Below are positions 24,263-31,148 of a DNA stretch of 40,766 bases, one piece after another (position 1 is the stretch's first letter; each line of letters starts with the position of its first letter). Position numbers and translations under genes: made by a program. Source of the stretch: Actinomycetes bacterium (GTDB lineage: Bacteria; Actinomycetota; Actinomycetes; Propionibacteriales; Nocardioidaceae); assembly GCA_023415395.1 (NCBI GenBank), contig JAEZKN010000152.1:1-40766 (forward strand). The letters run 5' to 3'. Below the pieces are notes generated by a model that saw nothing but the letters and a program-made list of their open reading frames with translations, was not told where the DNA came from and did not search any database.

Positions 24263-25245
24263 AGCGAGCGCTGGAAGGCCAGGGCACGGGCGTTGACCTC
24301 GTAGCCGAGAGCCTCGTTGACGCCGATCATGTGGTCGTTGGACTCGGCGTTCCAGGTGTCGATCGTCTCCAGCTGCGGCTGCGCCTCGGCCAGCCAGCGC
24401 ACCATGTCGGTCTTCAGCAGCACGCCGAGCCGGTGGCCGCGGTGCGCCCGGACCACCGAGGTGTCGTGCTGGTGGCCGATCCCCGGCCGGAGCGTCTCAA
24501 CAGCGACCGCGGTGTGGCCGGCCAGCTCCCCGGTCTCCCGGTGCCGGGCGATGACCCGGTGCAGCACGTGCCCACGGGCGGCCTGCGCGGCCTCGTAGGC
24601 GACGATCCGCTCCGGCGGGTAGGCCTCGTCCTCGACGTCGAGGTCGTCGGTCGGGGCGTCGTTGATCGACGCCGCGAGCTCCGAGAGCGCGGGCAGCTCC
24701 TCCTCCGGCGTCAGGCCGACCCGGTGGAGGAGCTCGTAGTCGGAGGCGGCCACGAGCGCCTCGGCGTGCAGCCGGTCCAGCGCCGCGCGGTCGATCCGCG
24801 CGAGGTGCTGGCGGCGGTTGACCGACACCTGCTTCTGCTCGAACCCGTGCTTCCGCGCGAACGCCGGCGGCCCCGGCAGGTCCCAGCCGTCCATGCCCAC
24901 TGACGTCCTGCCCTCGCGGCGGGCCCGCGCCATGAGGTGCTCGAGCACCGCCGAGCCGTGGCCCCGACGCCGGTGCTCCGGGTGCACGTCGACGCCGAGC
25001 CAGGCGAGGTGGACGTTGTCGTAGGTGGTCGTCTCGTACGTCGCCGTCGCGACGTCCGTGCCGTCGAGCGTCGCGAGGAAGTGGGTGGCGGGCTCGCCGT
25101 CCCAGCCGTGCCGGATGCTCAGGGCCAGCCAGTCGGCCGTGCACGGATGGGACCAGGGCTGCTCGTGCCGGCGTACCGCCTCGAGCACGGCCACCGACCG
25201 GGCGACCGCGCCGGTGTCGTCCCACGTCACCTGCGTGATGTCCAC
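24259..25245 (-). CDS. Tandem-GNAT acetyltransferase
   Basis: 328 residues with two GNAT domains. In the first, VDVHPEHRRRGHGSAVLEHLMARAR gives the acetyl-CoA loop R-R-G-x-G. In the second, RAHRGHRLGVLLKTDMVRWL and NAESNDHMIGVNEALGYEV give a complete motif B. Actinobacterial tandem GNATs include mycothiol synthase and many of unknown substrate, and this one is not close enough to name. GTG 25245 is chosen because a -10-like CATGCT stands six bases upstream and the upstream extension is unconserved. It begins a five-gene insert absent from the M. tuberculosis order. Confidence 0.82.
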   Translation of the reverse strand: MDITQVTWDDTGAVARSVAVLEAVRRHEQPWSHPCTADWLALSIRHGWDGEPATHFLATLDGTDVATATYETTTYDNVHLAWLGVDVHPEHRRRGHGSAVLEHLMARARREGRTSVGMDGWDLPGPPAFARKHGFEQKQVSVNRRQHLARIDRAALDRLHAEALVAASDYELLHRVGLTPEEELPALSELAASINDAPTDDLDVEDEAYPPERIVAYEAAQAARGHVLHRVIARHRETGELAGHTAVAVETLRPGIGHQHDTSVVRAHRGHRLGVLLKTDMVRWLAEAQPQLETIDTWNAESNDHMIGVNEALGYEVNARALAFQRSL

Positions 25246-25315
25246 ATCTCGAGCATGACCCGCCCGGCCCCGGAACGCACCCAGGTTTTCGCCCACCCGC
25301 GGCCGCGGCAGGCCC

Positions 25316-25321
25316 TACGCT
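25316..25321 (+). promoter_or_regulatory. -10 hexamer of the leaderless transcript of the 25328 gene
   Basis: TACGCT followed by exactly six bases and GTG 25328. This supports the GTG start and a leaderless message. Confidence 0.5.
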
Positions 25322-25327
25322 CCCGAC

Positions 25328-25777
25328 GTGGGCCGCGCCGTACTCCTGTGGATGATCCCGATCAACCTGTTCCTGGTCGTCTGGGTCTGGTTCGGGCGAC
25401 TGGTCTTCGGCGTGGGCGGCTGGTTCTTCCTGATCTTCCTGGTCTCGGTGGTGCCGGTCGTCCTGGTCGCCCTCCTGGTCACCACGATCCTGGCCTACAC
25501 CCAGCACGGCCGGCCCCGGTCGCTGACCGGATTCCAGGCCGGGGCGCAGCTGGTCACCTGGCTGGCCCTGCTCGTGTTCGGCACCTTCTGCCCGGACTTC
25601 GGCGACACGGTGGAGAGCGAGATGTCCGTGCTGACGCAGGCCTTCGGCTGGAGCAGGACCGCCCTCGACGTCAGCTACTACGTGACGCTGACCGCTGCGC
25701 TCGTGGCGCTCGTCGCGTGGATCGTGCTGCTGGGGTCACTGGTCTTCGCCCGGCGCCGCAGTCCCGTCCCGGCGTGA
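25328..25777 (+). CDS. Small four-helix membrane protein, function unknown
   Basis: 149 residues. Hydrophobic segments at about 6-28, 31-58, 72-88 and 113-138, then a short basic tail ARRRSPVPA. A conserved-looking loop FCPDFGDTVESEMSVL between segments three and four faces one side. No family was recognised. Its last 42 bases overlap the convergent marR gene. Regulation is not visible beyond the leaderless-type promoter. Confidence 0.75.
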   Translation: MGRAVLLWMIPINLFLVVWVWFGRLVFGVGGWFFLIFLVSVVPVVLVALLVTTILAYTQHGRPRSLTGFQAGAQLVTWLALLVFGTFCPDFGDTVESEMSVLTQAFGWSRTALDVSYYVTLTAALVALVAWIVLLGSLVFARRRSPVPA

Positions 25778-26254
25778 GTCGAGGACCGGCTCCTGGCCCG
25801 GCTCCTGCGCGGCGGCGATGACCTCGGTCAGCGAGCGGTGCAGCGCACGGAGGTCGTCGAGGGACATGCCGAGCCGCTCCACGATCGTGCCGGGCACGTC
25901 GAGCGCGCGCTCGCGCAGCACCCGGCCCTCGTCGGTGAGGTCGAGTGCCAACGCCCGGTCGTCGGTCGGGTCCTTGCCGCGCACGACCAGGCCCGCGCGC
26001 TCGAGGCGCTTGAGCAGCGGCGACAGGGTGCCGGGGTCGAGCTGGAGCAGTCGGCTCAGCTCGCTCGCGCGCACCGGCGCGCGCTGCCAGAGAGCCAGCA
26101 TCACGAGGTACTGAGGGTGGGTCAGGCCGAGGGGCTCGAGCACGGGGCGGTACACGCCGACGACGCTGCGCGCGGCCACCGAGAGGGCGAAGCACACCTG
26201 CTCCTCCAGCGCGAGCGGGTCGACGCCCGGGGGGAATGTGCTGCGCGCCGCCAT
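25736..26254 (-). CDS. MarR-family regulator, OhrR-like
   Basis: 172 residues. LEEQVCFALSVAARSVVGVYRPVLEPLGLTHPQYLVMLALW reproduces the OhrR N-terminal helix, with the redox-sensing Cys (Cys21) in the VCFAL position. The winged helix follows: ASELSRLLQLDPGTLSPLLKRLERAGLV and wing KDPTDDRALALDLTDEG. OhrR proteins sense organic peroxides through that Cys. No ohr gene is adjacent, so the target may be the divergent small membrane-protein gene and itself. ATG 26254 follows a minus-strand TACACT by seven bases, arguing against the longer frame from 26305. Confidence 0.87.
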   Translation of the reverse strand: MAARSTFPPGVDPLALEEQVCFALSVAARSVVGVYRPVLEPLGLTHPQYLVMLALWQRAPVRASELSRLLQLDPGTLSPLLKRLERAGLVVRGKDPTDDRALALDLTDEGRVLRERALDVPGTIVERLGMSLDDLRALHRSLTEVIAAAQEPGQEPVLDSRRDGTAAPGEDQ

Positions 26255-26262
26255 GGTTGTTA

Positions 26263-26283
26263 GTGTACCAACTGTTGGCACAC
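26263..26283. promoter_or_regulatory. Operator palindrome for the OhrR-like regulator
   Basis: GTGTACCAAC-T-GTTGGCACAC, a 10-base inverted repeat with a single mismatch, in the divergent gap. It overlaps the marR -10 (26267-26262), as expected for autorepression. Confidence 0.7.
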
Positions 26284-26307
26284 CAACTGAACGAGCAGGG
26301 AGCACGC

Positions 26308-26673
26308 GTGAGCGAGCAGGCGACGCCGAAGCCGAAGAAGCGGCCCCGGCACCTGATGGACCCCGACAACCCGCAGCGCGAGACCATCACGCGGCGCGAC
26401 TCGGGCCCGATGCACCTCGAGCCGGTGCAGAAGTGGGTGCTCTCGATCCTCGCGTTCACGACGATCATCCACATGTCCTTCGGCCTGGTCATCGCCGCGA
26501 TGTACGTCAACGAGAGCCGCACCGACGCCCAGGTCGGGCTCAACATCATCGCGGCGGCCTTCGGCGTCATCTCGGTCGCGGTCTTCCTCGCCATCCACGG
26601 CAAGAAGATCGCCTCGCCCTGGCTGCTGCTGGGTGTCCTCCCCGGCGTGGTCGGGCTCTTCCTCGTGCTGTGA
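26308..26673 (+). CDS. Small membrane protein with basic N-terminus, function unknown
   Basis: 121 residues from GTG 26308 (AGGGAG upstream). The first 45 residues are hydrophilic and Lys/Arg/Pro-rich (ATPKPKKRPRHLMDP). Three hydrophobic helices follow at about 45-66, 74-94 and 98-120. It resembles many actinobacterial small membrane proteins of unknown role. It is divergent from the OhrR-like regulator, so it may be its target. A long palindrome follows 30 bases after the stop. Confidence 0.75.
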   Translation: MSEQATPKPKKRPRHLMDPDNPQRETITRRDSGPMHLEPVQKWVLSILAFTTIIHMSFGLVIAAMYVNESRTDAQVGLNIIAAAFGVISVAVFLAIHGKKIASPWLLLGVLPGVVGLFLVL

Positions 26674-26703
26674 GCGCGGTGCGCTGGGCGCGGTCGCGTT
26701 GTC

Positions 26704-26797
26704 GCTGGTTCACCACGGTAGGTGGGTGAACCTGCACTTCCCACGGCATGCCCGCCATGAGAAGTGTCGCTTCGCCTACTTACCGTGGTGAACCAGC
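26704..26797. repeat. 94-base intergenic inverted repeat
   Basis: The outer 17 bases are perfect: GCTGGTTCACCACGGTA (26704-26720) and its complement (26781-26797). Imperfect symmetry continues inwards to about 44 bases per arm (35 matches by hand), centred near 26750. Each arm also has a GGTTCACC/GGTGAACC-type sub-hairpin on the left side. It fills most of the 160-base gap between the membrane-protein gene and terD. It could be a MITE-like element or a strong terminator. Confidence 0.8.
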
Positions 26798-26820
26798 ACC
26801 ACCACCCACCACCCCTCCTC

Positions 26821-26826
26821 TAGGTT
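26821..26826 (+). promoter_or_regulatory. -10 hexamer of the terD transcript
   Basis: TAGGTT followed by seven bases and GTG 26834, placing the likely transcription start at or next to the start codon. Confidence 0.45.
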
Positions 26827-26833
26827 GGGCGGC

Positions 26834-27379
26834 GTGGGCGAGCTGACGCGCGGCGAGACGCAGGAGCTGGAGGCCACCCGGCTGCGGGTCGGGCTCGGCT
26901 GGGACAAGATCCGGACCGCGGGAGCACTCAGCGGCTTCGCCGACGCCGACCTCGACGCCTCGGCGGTGCAGTTCGCGAACGGCGAGCTCTTCGACCTCGC
27001 GTTCTACAACCACCTGCGCACCCGCGACGGGTCGGTCGAGCACCTGGGTGACAACCAGACAGGGAGCGGCGAGGGTGACGACGAGACGATCACCATCGAC
27101 CTGGCGAAGGTGCACGGCCCGGTCGACACCATCTTCCTGCTGGTCAGCAGCTACCAGGGCCACTCGCTGGAGTGGGTCGCGAACGCCTACTGCCGGCTCG
27201 TCGACGAGCACGACACCGAGGTCGCGCGGGTGACGCTGACCCTCGGCGTGCCCGAGACCGGCGTGCTGCTGGCCAAGCTGGTCCGCAGCGGGACCGGCTG
27301 GACGCTGCACGCGATCGCCGAGGGCATCGCGGTGAAGCTGCCGACGGAGTCGCCGGCGAAGCTCAAGCGCTTCCTCTGA
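26834..27379 (+). CDS. TerD-family calcium-binding stress protein
   Basis: 181 residues. LRVGLGWDKI, DADLDASAVQFANGELFDLAFYN, the signature GDNQTGSGEGDDETITIDLAKV, and FLLVSSYQGHSLEWVANAYCRLVDE are the TerD/TerE (CABP) pattern, with the two acidic Ca2+-binding loops intact. Such proteins occur in tellurite-resistance and general stress modules in the cytoplasm. A lone copy, as here, is common in actinobacteria. Convergent with fadA6, only one base between the stops. The start GTG is supported by the promoter spacing. No other ter genes are in the window. Confidence 0.85.
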   Translation: MGELTRGETQELEATRLRVGLGWDKIRTAGALSGFADADLDASAVQFANGELFDLAFYNHLRTRDGSVEHLGDNQTGSGEGDDETITIDLAKVHGPVDTIFLLVSSYQGHSLEWVANAYCRLVDEHDTEVARVTLTLGVPETGVLLAKLVRSGTGWTLHAIAEGIAVKLPTESPAKLKRFL

Positions 27380-27380
27380 G

Positions 27381-28544
27381 CTAGAGCCGCTCGATGATGG
27401 TCACGTTGGCCTGACCGCCGCCCTCGCACATCGTCTGCAGGCCGTAACGACCTCCGGTGCGCTCGAGCTCGGCCAGCAGCGTGGTCATCAGGCGGGTGCC
27501 GGTGGCGCCGATCGGGTGCCCGAGCGCGATGCCGCCGCCGTTGACGTTGACCTTCTCGTGCGGCGCGCCGGTCTCGCGCATCCAGGCGAGCACGACGGGG
27601 GCGAACGCCTCGTTGCACTCGAAGAGGTCGATGTCGTCGATCGTCAGGCCCGCGCGGTCCAGCGCGTGCTTGGTCGCGCGGATCGGGCCGGTGAGCATCC
27701 AGACCGGGTCGTCGCCGCGCACCGAGAGGTGGTGGATGCGGGCCCGCGGCGTCAGGCCGTGGTCGCGTACGCCGGCCTCGCTGGCCAGCAGCATCGCGCT
27801 GGACGCGTCGCAGATCTGCGAGGCGACCGCCGCGGTGATCCGGCCACCGGGCGCAAGCGGCTCGAGCGAGGCCATCTTCTCCAGCGAGGTCTCACGCGGG
27901 CACTGGTCGGTGTCGAGGCGCTGCCCGTCGGGGAGGTCGACCGGCTCGGTCTCGCCCGTGAACCGGCCCTCGGCGATGGCCGTCCGCGCCCGCTCGTGCG
28001 AGGCGAGGGCGAACTCCTCCATCTCCTCGCGCGAGAGGTCCCACTTCTCCGCGATCATCTCGGCCGAGCGGAACTGGCTGACCTCCTGGTCGCCGTAGCG
28101 GTCCTGCCACCCGGGCGACTCGGCGAACGGCGTGGAGAAGCCGTACTGCTGGCCCACCAGCATCGCCGCCGAGATCGGGATCGCGCTCATGTTCTGCACT
28201 CCCCCGGCGACCACCAGGTCCTGCGTGCCCGAGAGCACGCCCTGCGCCGCGAAGTGCACGGCCTGCTGGGACGAGCCGCACTGCCGGTCGATGGTCACGC
28301 CCGGCACGTGGTCCGGCAGGCCGGCGACCAGCCAGGCGGTCCGCGCGACGTCGCCGGCCTGCGAGCCGATGGTGTCGCAGCAGCCGAGGATCACGTCGTC
28401 GACGGCGCCCGGGTCGATCCCGGTCCGGCGCACCAGCGCCGAGAGCGTGTGAGCCGCGAGGTCCGCGGAGTGCGTCTGCGCGAGGGCTCCCCCGCGCTTG
28501 CCGACCGGCGTGCGGACCGCGTCGACGATGTAGGCCTCAGGCAC
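27381..28544 (-). CDS. fadA6: Thiolase FadA6 (steroid C/D-ring pathway)
   Basis: 387 residues from GTG 28544, overlapping kstR2 by eight bases, with GGAAGGAA upstream. Nucleophile Cys89 in DRQCGSSQQAVH; NEAFAPVVLAW, GGIALGHPIGATGTRL and TMCEGGGQANV complete the thiolase active site. VPEAYIVDAVRTPVGKRGG is typical of FadA6 (Rv3556c). Thought to perform thiolysis of ring-opened CoA intermediates after IpdAB. Its place after kstR2, as in Rv3557c-Rv3556c, supports the assignment. Last gene of the fadE30-ipdF-kstR2-fadA6 unit. Confidence 0.9.
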   Translation of the reverse strand: MPEAYIVDAVRTPVGKRGGALAQTHSADLAAHTLSALVRRTGIDPGAVDDVILGCCDTIGSQAGDVARTAWLVAGLPDHVPGVTIDRQCGSSQQAVHFAAQGVLSGTQDLVVAGGVQNMSAIPISAAMLVGQQYGFSTPFAESPGWQDRYGDQEVSQFRSAEMIAEKWDLSREEMEEFALASHERARTAIAEGRFTGETEPVDLPDGQRLDTDQCPRETSLEKMASLEPLAPGGRITAAVASQICDASSAMLLASEAGVRDHGLTPRARIHHLSVRGDDPVWMLTGPIRATKHALDRAGLTIDDIDLFECNEAFAPVVLAWMRETGAPHEKVNVNGGGIALGHPIGATGTRLMTTLLAELERTGGRYGLQTMCEGGGQANVTIIERL

Positions 28545-29133
28545 GGTGAATTCCTTCCAGCAGGATGGAGAGGTACTGCGTGGCGATCTCGGTGTGCGTG
28601 CGGCGCCCACCGGGGCGGTACCACGACACCGCGACCCAGACGGTGTCGCGGATGAAGCGGTAGGTGAGCTCCAGGTCGAGGTCGTCGCGCAGCAACCCGG
28701 CGTCGATGCCCCGCTGGAGCAGGGTCAGCCAGACCTCGCGCGACTGCCGGTTGCGGTCGGCGAGGTAGGCGAACCGGTCGAAGGTCAGCAGGTAGGCCGC
28801 CTCGTTCTGGAAGATCGCGACCTCGTCGCGGTGCTGGTCGATGGCGTCGAAGGAGACCAGCACCGCCTGCTCGAGCTGCGTCAGTGGGTCGGCGTCGCTG
28901 GCCAGGATGGCGTCGTACTGCCCGAAGAGCTCCTCCTGGAAGGTCCGCAGGATCTCGTCGACCATCGACTCCTTGGAGTCGAAGTGGTGGTAGAGGCTGC
29001 CCGAGAGGATCCCCGCGGCGTCCGCGATGTCGCGCACGGTGGTGTTCTTGAAGCCCTTCTCGGCGAAGAGCCCGGCGGCGATGGCCAGGAGCTCGGCGCG
29101 GCGGGAGTTGGCGGGGACCTGCTCAGCACTCAT
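28537..29133 (-). CDS. kstR2: KstR2, TetR-family repressor of the steroid C/D-ring regulon
   Basis: 198 residues. The HTH reads NSRRAELLAIAAGLFAEKGFKNTTVRDIADAAGILSGSLYHHFDSKESMVDEIL, nearly the sequence of Rv3557c, and the C-terminal YRFIRDTVWVAVSWYRPGG with YL(S/A)I(L/V)L is also shared. KstR2 is released from DNA by HIP-CoA, the product of FadD3. It is encoded inside the operon it controls, between ipdF (12-base gap) and fadA6 (8-base overlap), so its level follows the operon (autoregulation through the operator at 31131-31148). No promoter of its own is visible. Confidence 0.95.
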   Translation of the reverse strand: MSAEQVPANSRRAELLAIAAGLFAEKGFKNTTVRDIADAAGILSGSLYHHFDSKESMVDEILRTFQEELFGQYDAILASDADPLTQLEQAVLVSFDAIDQHRDEVAIFQNEAAYLLTFDRFAYLADRNRQSREVWLTLLQRGIDAGLLRDDLDLELTYRFIRDTVWVAVSWYRPGGRRTHTEIATQYLSILLEGIHRA

Positions 29134-29145
29134 GGGACCAGTCTC

Positions 29146-29943
29146 CTAGGCCTGCTGCGAGCTCACGGCAACGACCTCGCCGGTCATGTACGACGCGTAG
29201 TCGCTGGCGAGGAAGACCATCACGTTCGCGACCTCCCACGGCTCGGCGGCCCGCTTGAACGCCTCGCGGTCCGTCAGCTCGGCCAGCAGGTCGTCGGAGG
29301 TGACCTTGGCGAGGAACGGGTGCATGGCCAGGCTCGGGGACACCGCGTTCACGCGGATCCCGTGCGGCGCCAGGTCGAGCGCCGAGCAGCGGGTCAGCGC
29401 CATCACGCCGGCCTTCGCCGCGGCGTAGTGCGCCTGCCCCTCCTGGGCCCGCCAGCCGATCACCGAGGCGTTGTTCACGATCACGCCGCGCGTGCCGGCC
29501 GCCACCATCCGCGCGCCGGCGGCGCGGACGCAGCGGAAGGTGCCCGTGAGCGTGATGTCGAGGACCCGGGACCACTCCTCGTCGGTCATCTCCAGGATGT
29601 TCGCGGTGCCCCCGAGACCGGCGTTGTTGACCATGACGTCGACCCCGCCGAGCTCCTCGGCCGCGTCGAGGAGGGCGGCCACCTGCGCCTCGTCGGTGAC
29701 GTCGCAGACCAGCGACCGCACCCGGTCGGCGCCGAACTCCTCCCCCAGCGCGGCCTCGGCCTCGGCGAGCCGCCGCTCGTGGGTGTCGCTGAACACCACC
29801 GCCTGCGCGCCCTCCTCGAGCGCGCGGCGTAGGACGGCGGCGCCGATGCCCGCGCCGGCGGCGGCCGTCACGACGACGACCTTGCCGTGGAGGAGGTCGT
29901 GTCCGGGGACGTACTCGGGAGCCGCCAAGGGAGAACCGGTCAT
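29146..29943 (-). CDS. ipdF: IpdF, short-chain dehydrogenase of C/D-ring degradation
   Basis: 265 residues. The Rossmann loop is slightly atypical, VVTAAAGAGIGAAV; then CDVTDEAQV, NNAGLGG, NNASVIGWRAQEGQAHYAAAKAG (Ser-Tyr-Lys) and FLASDYASYMTGEVV. The TAAAGAGIG loop and FLAKVTSDDLL segment fit IpdF (Rv3559c), proposed to oxidise the 5-hydroxyl of the CoA-activated indane acid to the ketone. ATG 29943 overlaps the fadE30 stop as ATGA. The preceding open frame that extends to 30735 lies antisense to nothing conserved and is ignored. Confidence 0.9.
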   Translation of the reverse strand: MTGSPLAAPEYVPGHDLLHGKVVVVTAAAGAGIGAAVLRRALEEGAQAVVFSDTHERRLAEAEAALGEEFGADRVRSLVCDVTDEAQVAALLDAAEELGGVDVMVNNAGLGGTANILEMTDEEWSRVLDITLTGTFRCVRAAGARMVAAGTRGVIVNNASVIGWRAQEGQAHYAAAKAGVMALTRCSALDLAPHGIRVNAVSPSLAMHPFLAKVTSDDLLAELTDREAFKRAAEPWEVANVMVFLASDYASYMTGEVVAVSSQQA

Positions 29944-31118
29944 CCGCGTGCCTCTCGGGGTAGGCCGAGCACCCGCTCGGCGAGGATGTTGCGCTGGACC
30001 TCGTCGCTGCCGCCGTAGATCGTGTCGGCACGCGAGAAGAGGAAGAGCCGCTGCCAGCGGTCGAGCTCGTACGGCGCACCGGCGGTGAGCCCGGCCGCGC
30101 CGGCGACGTCCATGGCGGCCTCGCCGAGCCGGCGGTGCCAGTTGGCCCACACCAGCTTGAAGACCGAGGGGCCGGCCGCCTTGTCCCGCTGGTCGTCCGA
30201 CGAGAGACCGCGCAGCGCCTGGAAGCGCATCACGTCGAGCTCCACCCGCAGCCGCGCCAGCCGGTCGCGCAGCACCGGGTCGTCGATCGTGCCGTTGCTC
30301 CTCGCCAGGTCCACGACCCCGGCCAGCTCCCGGGCGAAGCCGACCACCTGGGCGAGCACCGAGACGCCGCGCTCGAAGCCGAGCAGCGCCATCGCGACCT
30401 GCCAGCCCTGACCGGGCTCGCCCACGACCAGGTCGGCCTCCGTGCGGGCGCCGGTGAAGAAGACCTCGTTGAACTCCGAGCCGCCGGTGAGCTGCTCGAT
30501 CGGGCGGACCTCGACACCCTCCTGGTCCAGCGGCACGAGGAGGAAGGAGAGCCCTCGGTGCCGCTCGGAGCCGGGCTCGGTGCGGCAGAGCACGAAGGCC
30601 CACTGGCTCAGGTGCGCGTTGGAGGTCCAGACCTTCTGCCCGTCGACCACCCACTCGCCCCCGTCGAGTCGCGCCCGCGTCTGCACGTTGGCCAGGTCGG
30701 ACCCGGCGCCCGGCTCGGAGTAGCCCTGCGCCCACAGCTCCTCGACCGCGACGATCCTCGGCAGGAAGCGCGCCTGCTGCTCCGGGGTGCCGTAGGCCAT
30801 CAGCGTCGGGCCGAGCAGCTCCTCACCGAGGTGGTTGACGCGCACGGGCGCGTCGGCCCGGGCGTACTCCTCGTGGAAGATCACCTGCTGGAAGAGGCTC
30901 AGCCCCCGCCCCCCGTGCTCCGCCGGCCACCCGACGCAGGTCCAGCCGTGCTCGGCGAGCAGCCGGTTCCACGCCACCCGCTCGTCGTGGGCCTCGTGGT
31001 CGCGCCCGGCCCCGCCGAGCCCGCGCAGGGCGGCCCACTCGCCGGTCAGGTGCTCCTCGAGCCAGCCCCGCACCTCGGCGCGGAAGGCCTGGTCCTCCTC
31101 GGAGTAGGTCAGGTCCAC
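29940..31118 (-). CDS. fadE30: Acyl-CoA dehydrogenase FadE30
   Basis: 392 residues, full-length ACAD: N-terminal helical domain DLTYSEEDQAFRAEVRGWLEEHL, middle domain GYSEPGAGSDLANVQTRA and WTSNAHLSQWAF, and C-terminal YGGSDEVQRNILAERVLGLPRE. FadE30 (Rv3560c) dehydrogenates the 5-hydroxy form of HIP-CoA in the first beta-oxidation round of the propionyl side group. The GTG start is favoured by conservation and by a minus-strand -10 TAGCGT (31131-31126) seven bases upstream. No Shine-Dalgarno sequence is present. Divergent from fadD3 across a KstR2-type operator. Confidence 0.9.
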   Translation of the reverse strand: MDLTYSEEDQAFRAEVRGWLEEHLTGEWAALRGLGGAGRDHEAHDERVAWNRLLAEHGWTCVGWPAEHGGRGLSLFQQVIFHEEYARADAPVRVNHLGEELLGPTLMAYGTPEQQARFLPRIVAVEELWAQGYSEPGAGSDLANVQTRARLDGGEWVVDGQKVWTSNAHLSQWAFVLCRTEPGSERHRGLSFLLVPLDQEGVEVRPIEQLTGGSEFNEVFFTGARTEADLVVGEPGQGWQVAMALLGFERGVSVLAQVVGFARELAGVVDLARSNGTIDDPVLRDRLARLRVELDVMRFQALRGLSSDDQRDKAAGPSVFKLVWANWHRRLGEAAMDVAGAAGLTAGAPYELDRWQRLFLFSRADTIYGGSDEVQRNILAERVLGLPREARG

Positions 31119-31130
31119 GGGTGCTACGCT

Positions 31131-31148
31131 ACCAAGCAAATGCTTGGT
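31131..31148. promoter_or_regulatory. KstR2-type operator containing the fadD3 start codon
   Basis: ACCAAGCA-AA-TGCTTGGT, perfect palindrome, extendable by one T/A pair to 20 bases. The fadD3 ATG (31140-31142) lies at its centre. On the minus strand it overlaps the fadE30 -10, and on the plus strand a TACGCT (31125-31130) precedes it. Shares 16/17 bases with the echA20 promoter site. Confidence 0.85.
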
